DNA from: Lachnospiraceae bacterium
GTDB taxonomy: Bacteria > Bacillota_A > Clostridia > Lachnospirales > Lachnospiraceae
Length of the DNA: 9,178 nt
Direction: 5' to 3'
NCBI GenBank assembly: GCA_031262285.1
Contig: JAISHZ010000102.1
Location: forward strand, 1-9,178
In this document: positions 6,749-9,178 of the stretch, one piece after another
How the letters are laid out: every line of letters begins with the position of its first letter
How positions within the stretch are numbered: position 1 is the stretch's first letter
Notes under the pieces: model-generated
Database searches by the model: none
What the model saw: only the letters and a program-made list of their open reading frames with translations
What the model was told of the DNA's origin: nothing
Translations under genes and position numbers: made by a program

Positions 6749-8918
6749 CTAGCCGCACCTCCATTTCCTTCAATACTTCTATGACCTGTTGCCATTCAAA
6801 ATACAAAATCGGTAACAACAAACGAATGAATTCCTTGTGCGTGTCATCTGATGTTGCGCGGGCATGAAGCAAAAGTTTACATTGTTGCTCGATACGCGCT
6901 GCAGTGGTAGAGAGACCATTCGCTCCGATTTGTGCAGCTCTGCCTTTGAGCGAGTGTGTTTTGTGTCTGAGCTCTTGATAATCGTCAGTGGCAAAAGCAC
7001 TCTCCAGTTCTTTACGTTCGCCTAGGTACCCTTCCGAAAAGATTTCGGCAAACTGTCGATATTGCGTCATATCACCGCTAAGATATTCTAGTCCGTCGTC
7101 TAAGTCTATGCCGGAATTACCCAGTAAATCAGCGATTCTTTCCAGACCATTTGTATGATACTCATTTAGCGTATCTGAAGTGACCATACAGATTTTATCT
7201 TTCGGTAACAGATCGAGCAGTGCGCTAAATAGTTCAGATAAAGACACCGGCTTGGAAATGTAGCGCGTAAAACCGGAATTTTGAAGCGTTTCGCGTGTTT
7301 CGGCGAGCACATTCGCCGTTACCACGATCACAGGTGTCTGAAAACCTTTTAACGCTTGTAATCGCTTTAAAGTCTCTATCCCATCCATCTGAGGCATCAT
7401 GTAATCCATCAAGATCACGTCGTAGTGCTTTTCCTGTACTTGACGGATGCAGTCCTCTCCGCTAAGGGCAGTATCGATGAGTATTTCCGTATTTGAAAGC
7501 ATCTCGCATAGAAGCTTTAGATTGGCCGGATGGTCGTCTGTGACAAGAATCCGCGCTCCGAGCGCGGTGAACATTGACAGAGTTTGAGATTCTTTGACAT
7601 AACCGGTTTGGCTTGCAAGTGCAATCTGCTGCGGAACCGTTAAGGTGAACGTGCTGCCGATCCCCTTCTTGCTATTGACCGAAACAGAACCATTCATCAT
7701 CTCTGCCAGTTCCTTTGAAATCGCGAGACCCAGACCGCTCCCCTCAATCTTTTTGGTATTGTCGTCCTCAATTCTCGTAAAAGGGTTGAATAAGTAGGGC
7801 AATTTGTCCATATCAACACCGATTCCGGTGTCAATCACGGACAATTTCAAAAGAATCACATTCGTAAGTTCGCTTTCCGCCGTTGAAACATTTAATGTGA
7901 TGCTGCCCTTTGGCGTGTATTTGGCGGCATTCGAGAGAAAATTGGTTACGATTCTTAATATATGCTCTTCGTCGCCCGTTAGCGTCTTTGGGAGGATGTC
8001 GTTCATATCCAAAAAGAAAGCCAACGAATATTTTGCTGCCAAAGCGCGACCTATGGTCGAAAGTCTATTGATCAGATTTTCGGAATCGTAATGATGCAGG
8101 GATAAGGTGAATTTACTTTGCTCGATTTTTGACACGTCAAGGATATTGTTGATCAACGACAGAAGGGTTTTCCCGGATTCTGAGATCTCGCGGCTGTACA
8201 TTGCGATTTTGTCAGATCGACAGTCTCGTCGGATAAGCTCATTCTTACCCAATATGATATTGATCGGCGTACGAATTTCATGACTCATCGTGGCTAAAAA
8301 TTGGCTCTTCGCACGATTGGCTTGTAACGCTTGCGTACGAGCTGCTTCCAGTTCGATTTGCTGACGGCGAAACATTCGTATATGAAGAAAGAGTGAAATG
8401 GAAAGCGCGATACTCACAAGGATAAAAGAAGACAGCGTATCCATAAAAGTCTCTCGTCGACTTTCGGGATTGCCCAAAAGCGCGGGATGCAAATACGCGA
8501 TTACAAACATCACCGAGTACACAATAAGCTCAAAGAATGGAATCAATATGCCCCAAATACCGTCAAGCATAAACACTGTGAAAAGAATGGCGAAAACAAA
8601 AAAGAGCGGCATCTCTCCAAAGTTTCCACCGGCACCGAAAAATAGAGAAGGAAGTACCACCAAAAAAATACAAAAAATTGTGATGAAGTAGCAAACACGG
8701 TATTTACCGGTTGTCACAGAAAAAAACAGTAGAAAGATCGATAATAAACATGAAAAAAGTGAAATCAGCGTGCTGCCTGCGCCATACTGTCTGATGACCG
8801 CGTAGATCGTGACAACCCCGCTGATTCCGATACCAGCAAGCGCCAATATATGAAACAGGCGCTCGCGCAGATCCAGTTTTTTATCGAAGAACTTCCTTAA
8901 TATAAATCTCATTATCAT
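6717..8918 (-). CDS. Membrane hybrid histidine kinase with receiver and HPt
   Basis: Sensor kinase of 733 residues that should run a multistep phosphorelay at the membrane. The N-terminus has six predicted membrane helices (about 22-42, 50-70, 76-93, 104-121, 122-143, 164-184) with short loops and no PAS, HAMP or large outer domain. A helical linker leads to HisKA with His213 in SHEIRTPIN. The ATPase domain has an N box NFLSNAAKYT (326-335), DTGIG (363-367), LFNPF (377-381) and GSGLGLAI (393-400). A receiver domain (about 456-570) follows, with Asp461/Asp462, phosphoacceptor Asp505 (MDYMMPQMDG), Thr534 and Lys556. A C-terminal HPt domain (about 615-720) has His655 in HKTHSLKGRA. All catalytic residues are intact. 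The start at 8918 has only a weak ribosome binding site; an ATG at 8912 would remove two residues. The stop at 6717 overlaps the regulator gene by 32 bases. The stimulus is unknown. Confidence 0.94.
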   Translation of the reverse strand: MIMRFILRKFFDKKLDLRERLFHILALAGIGISGVVTIYAVIRQYGAGSTLISLFSCLLSIFLLFFSVTTGKYRVCYFITIFCIFLVVLPSLFFGAGGNFGEMPLFFVFAILFTVFMLDGIWGILIPFFELIVYSVMFVIAYLHPALLGNPESRRETFMDTLSSFILVSIALSISLFLHIRMFRRQQIELEAARTQALQANRAKSQFLATMSHEIRTPINIILGKNELIRRDCRSDKIAMYSREISESGKTLLSLINNILDVSKIEQSKFTLSLHHYDSENLINRLSTIGRALAAKYSLAFFLDMNDILPKTLTGDEEHILRIVTNFLSNAAKYTPKGSITLNVSTAESELTNVILLKLSVIDTGIGVDMDKLPYLFNPFTRIEDDNTKKIEGSGLGLAISKELAEMMNGSVSVNSKKGIGSTFTLTVPQQIALASQTGYVKESQTLSMFTALGARILVTDDHPANLKLLCEMLSNTEILIDTALSGEDCIRQVQEKHYDVILMDYMMPQMDGIETLKRLQALKGFQTPVIVVTANVLAETRETLQNSGFTRYISKPVSLSELFSALLDLLPKDKICMVTSDTLNEYHTNGLERIADLLGNSGIDLDDGLEYLSGDMTQYRQFAEIFSEGYLGERKELESAFATDDYQELRHKTHSLKGRAAQIGANGLSTTAARIEQQCKLLLHARATSDDTHKEFIRLLLPILYFEWQQVIEVLKEMEVRLGDKAKDTSRR
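6757..6762 (-). promoter_or_regulatory. Ribosome binding site inside kinase gene, sets GTG start
   Basis: GGAGGT lies within the last codons of the kinase gene; GGAGG (6758-6762) is nine bases before the GTG at 6748. It is the basis for choosing this non-ATG start and for inferring translational coupling of kinase and regulator. Confidence 0.85.
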
Positions 8919-8933
8919 CTCAATCAGTAAGTA

Positions 8934-8949
8934 AAATCGTTAACGGTTT
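8934..8949. repeat. Imperfect palindrome in kinase leader
   Basis: AAATCGTTAACGGTTT is a 16-base dyad with seven of eight pairs and the perfect core CGTTAACG. It lies just downstream of the predicted transcription start and upstream of the kinase ATG, where an operator could sit. Function is inference. Confidence 0.45.
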
Positions 8950-8963
8950 ATCGACCTAGAGTC

Positions 8964-8992
8964 ATGCTATCATAGACAGTACGGAAGGTCAA
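8964..8992 (-). promoter_or_regulatory. Extended -10 promoter for the kinase-regulator operon
   Basis: On the minus strand TTGACC (8987-8992) is followed by a 17-base spacer and TAGCAT (8964-8969), with TG one base upstream of the -10 element. The predicted start is near 8957, about 39 bases before the kinase ATG. The -10 matches consensus at four of six positions, so the call rests on the -35, the spacing and the extended TG. Confidence 0.6.
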
Positions 8993-9011
8993 CGTACGAG
9001 GTGTCAGAATT

Positions 9012-9030
9012 GTAACTCATGTTGGGTTAC
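9012..9030. repeat. Imperfect dyad upstream of kinase promoter
   Basis: GTAACTCATGTTGGGTTAC has 8-base arms with one mismatch and a 3-base centre. Its centre is about 64 bases upstream of the predicted kinase start, a usual distance for an activator site. Size and spacing would suit a dimeric LuxR-type regulator, but this is inference. Confidence 0.45.
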
Positions 9031-9077
9031 TACTTACTATTCACGCGTTCGCCGATCTAGTTTATAGCCAATCGAAG

Positions 9078-9097
9078 CACAGAACCGCACAGAGCCG
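9078..9097. repeat. Tandem 10-base direct repeat
   Basis: CACAGAACCG is followed immediately by CACAGAGCCG, two copies differing at one base. One helical turn of spacing would put a repeated protein site on one DNA face, but two short copies may also be chance. Confidence 0.35.
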
Positions 9098-9139
9098 AGG
9101 GGAGTTTTGGGTGTTATACGTTCTGTGGAGATGAGACCA

Positions 9140-9177
9140 AGGGAAAATGAGCGCTTGCTTGTGCGCGCATTTTCCCT
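9140..9177. repeat. Strong inverted repeat, possible bidirectional terminator
   Basis: AGGGAAAATG (9140-9149) pairs perfectly with CATTTTCCCT (9168-9177). After one mismatch, GCGC (9151-9154) pairs with GCGC (9163-9166), leaving an 8-base loop. No separate T run follows on the minus strand, and the plus-strand continuation lies outside the window. The A-rich and T-rich arms would suit a bidirectional terminator of the next gene to the right, or a leader hairpin for a divergent gene. Confidence 0.5.
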
Positions 9178-9178
9178 G

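Larger units (their letters stand above)
8919..9178. other. Intergenic regulatory region, no gene recognised
   Basis: This 260-base stretch upstream of the kinase contains no supported coding region on either strand. It holds the kinase promoter, two dyads, a 10-base tandem repeat and the edge hairpin. A possible weak plus-strand promoter (TTCACG, 17 bases, TATAGC, near 9041-9069) is not strong enough to call. The next gene lies beyond the window. Confidence 0.6.

Noticed and set aside
8926..9038. Inverted 8-mers AGTAAGTA (8926-8933) and TACTTACT (9031-9038)
   Set aside because: About 100 bases apart, short and low-complexity; likely chance without comparative support.
9146..9178. Possible start of a plus-strand gene at the ATG at 9147
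   Set aside because: Only about ten codons are visible, they coincide with the hairpin, and the purine-rich sequence before it is too close to act as a normal ribosome binding site.

Overview
The window reads as ordinary chromosome from a Gram-positive anaerobe, most likely a clostridial (Oscillospirales/Ruminococcaceae-like) bacterium. The evidence is strong GGAGG-type ribosome binding sites before most genes, GC content that looks mid-40s by eye, and an aspartyl-tRNA synthetase carrying a PGEFYQLDMEM motif-2 variant that I associate with that group. The lineage call is inference from remembered family sequences. All genes lie on the minus strand, so the biology runs from right to left.

Right block (about 9178 to 5503). 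An intergenic stretch of at least 260 bases holds a good minus-strand promoter, two dyad symmetries and a hairpin at the window edge. It leads into a 733-residue membrane hybrid histidine kinase (six predicted membrane helices, HisKA, HATPase, receiver, HPt). A LuxR-type response regulator follows, starting at a GTG inside the kinase gene, and then a small two-helix membrane protein resembling DUF3592. The kinase and regulator contain every phosphoacceptor needed for a His-Asp-His-Asp phosphorelay.

Left block (5486 to 1). A clear extended -10 promoter starts a tightly spaced five-gene run: aspS (aspartyl-tRNA synthetase), purC (SAICAR synthetase), an alpha/beta hydrolase esterase, hisB (imidazoleglycerol-phosphate dehydratase), and an MFS transporter cut by the window's left edge. 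Gaps are only 20 to 46 bases and none holds a visible terminator. The mix is metabolically loose, but AspRS and PurC both consume aspartate, and the purine and histidine pathways meet at AICAR.

I see no mobile element, CRISPR array, tRNA, rRNA or defence cassette. The most interesting unexplained parts are the kinase's uncharacterised membrane sensor domain, the DUF3592-like neighbour, and the dyads around the kinase promoter.
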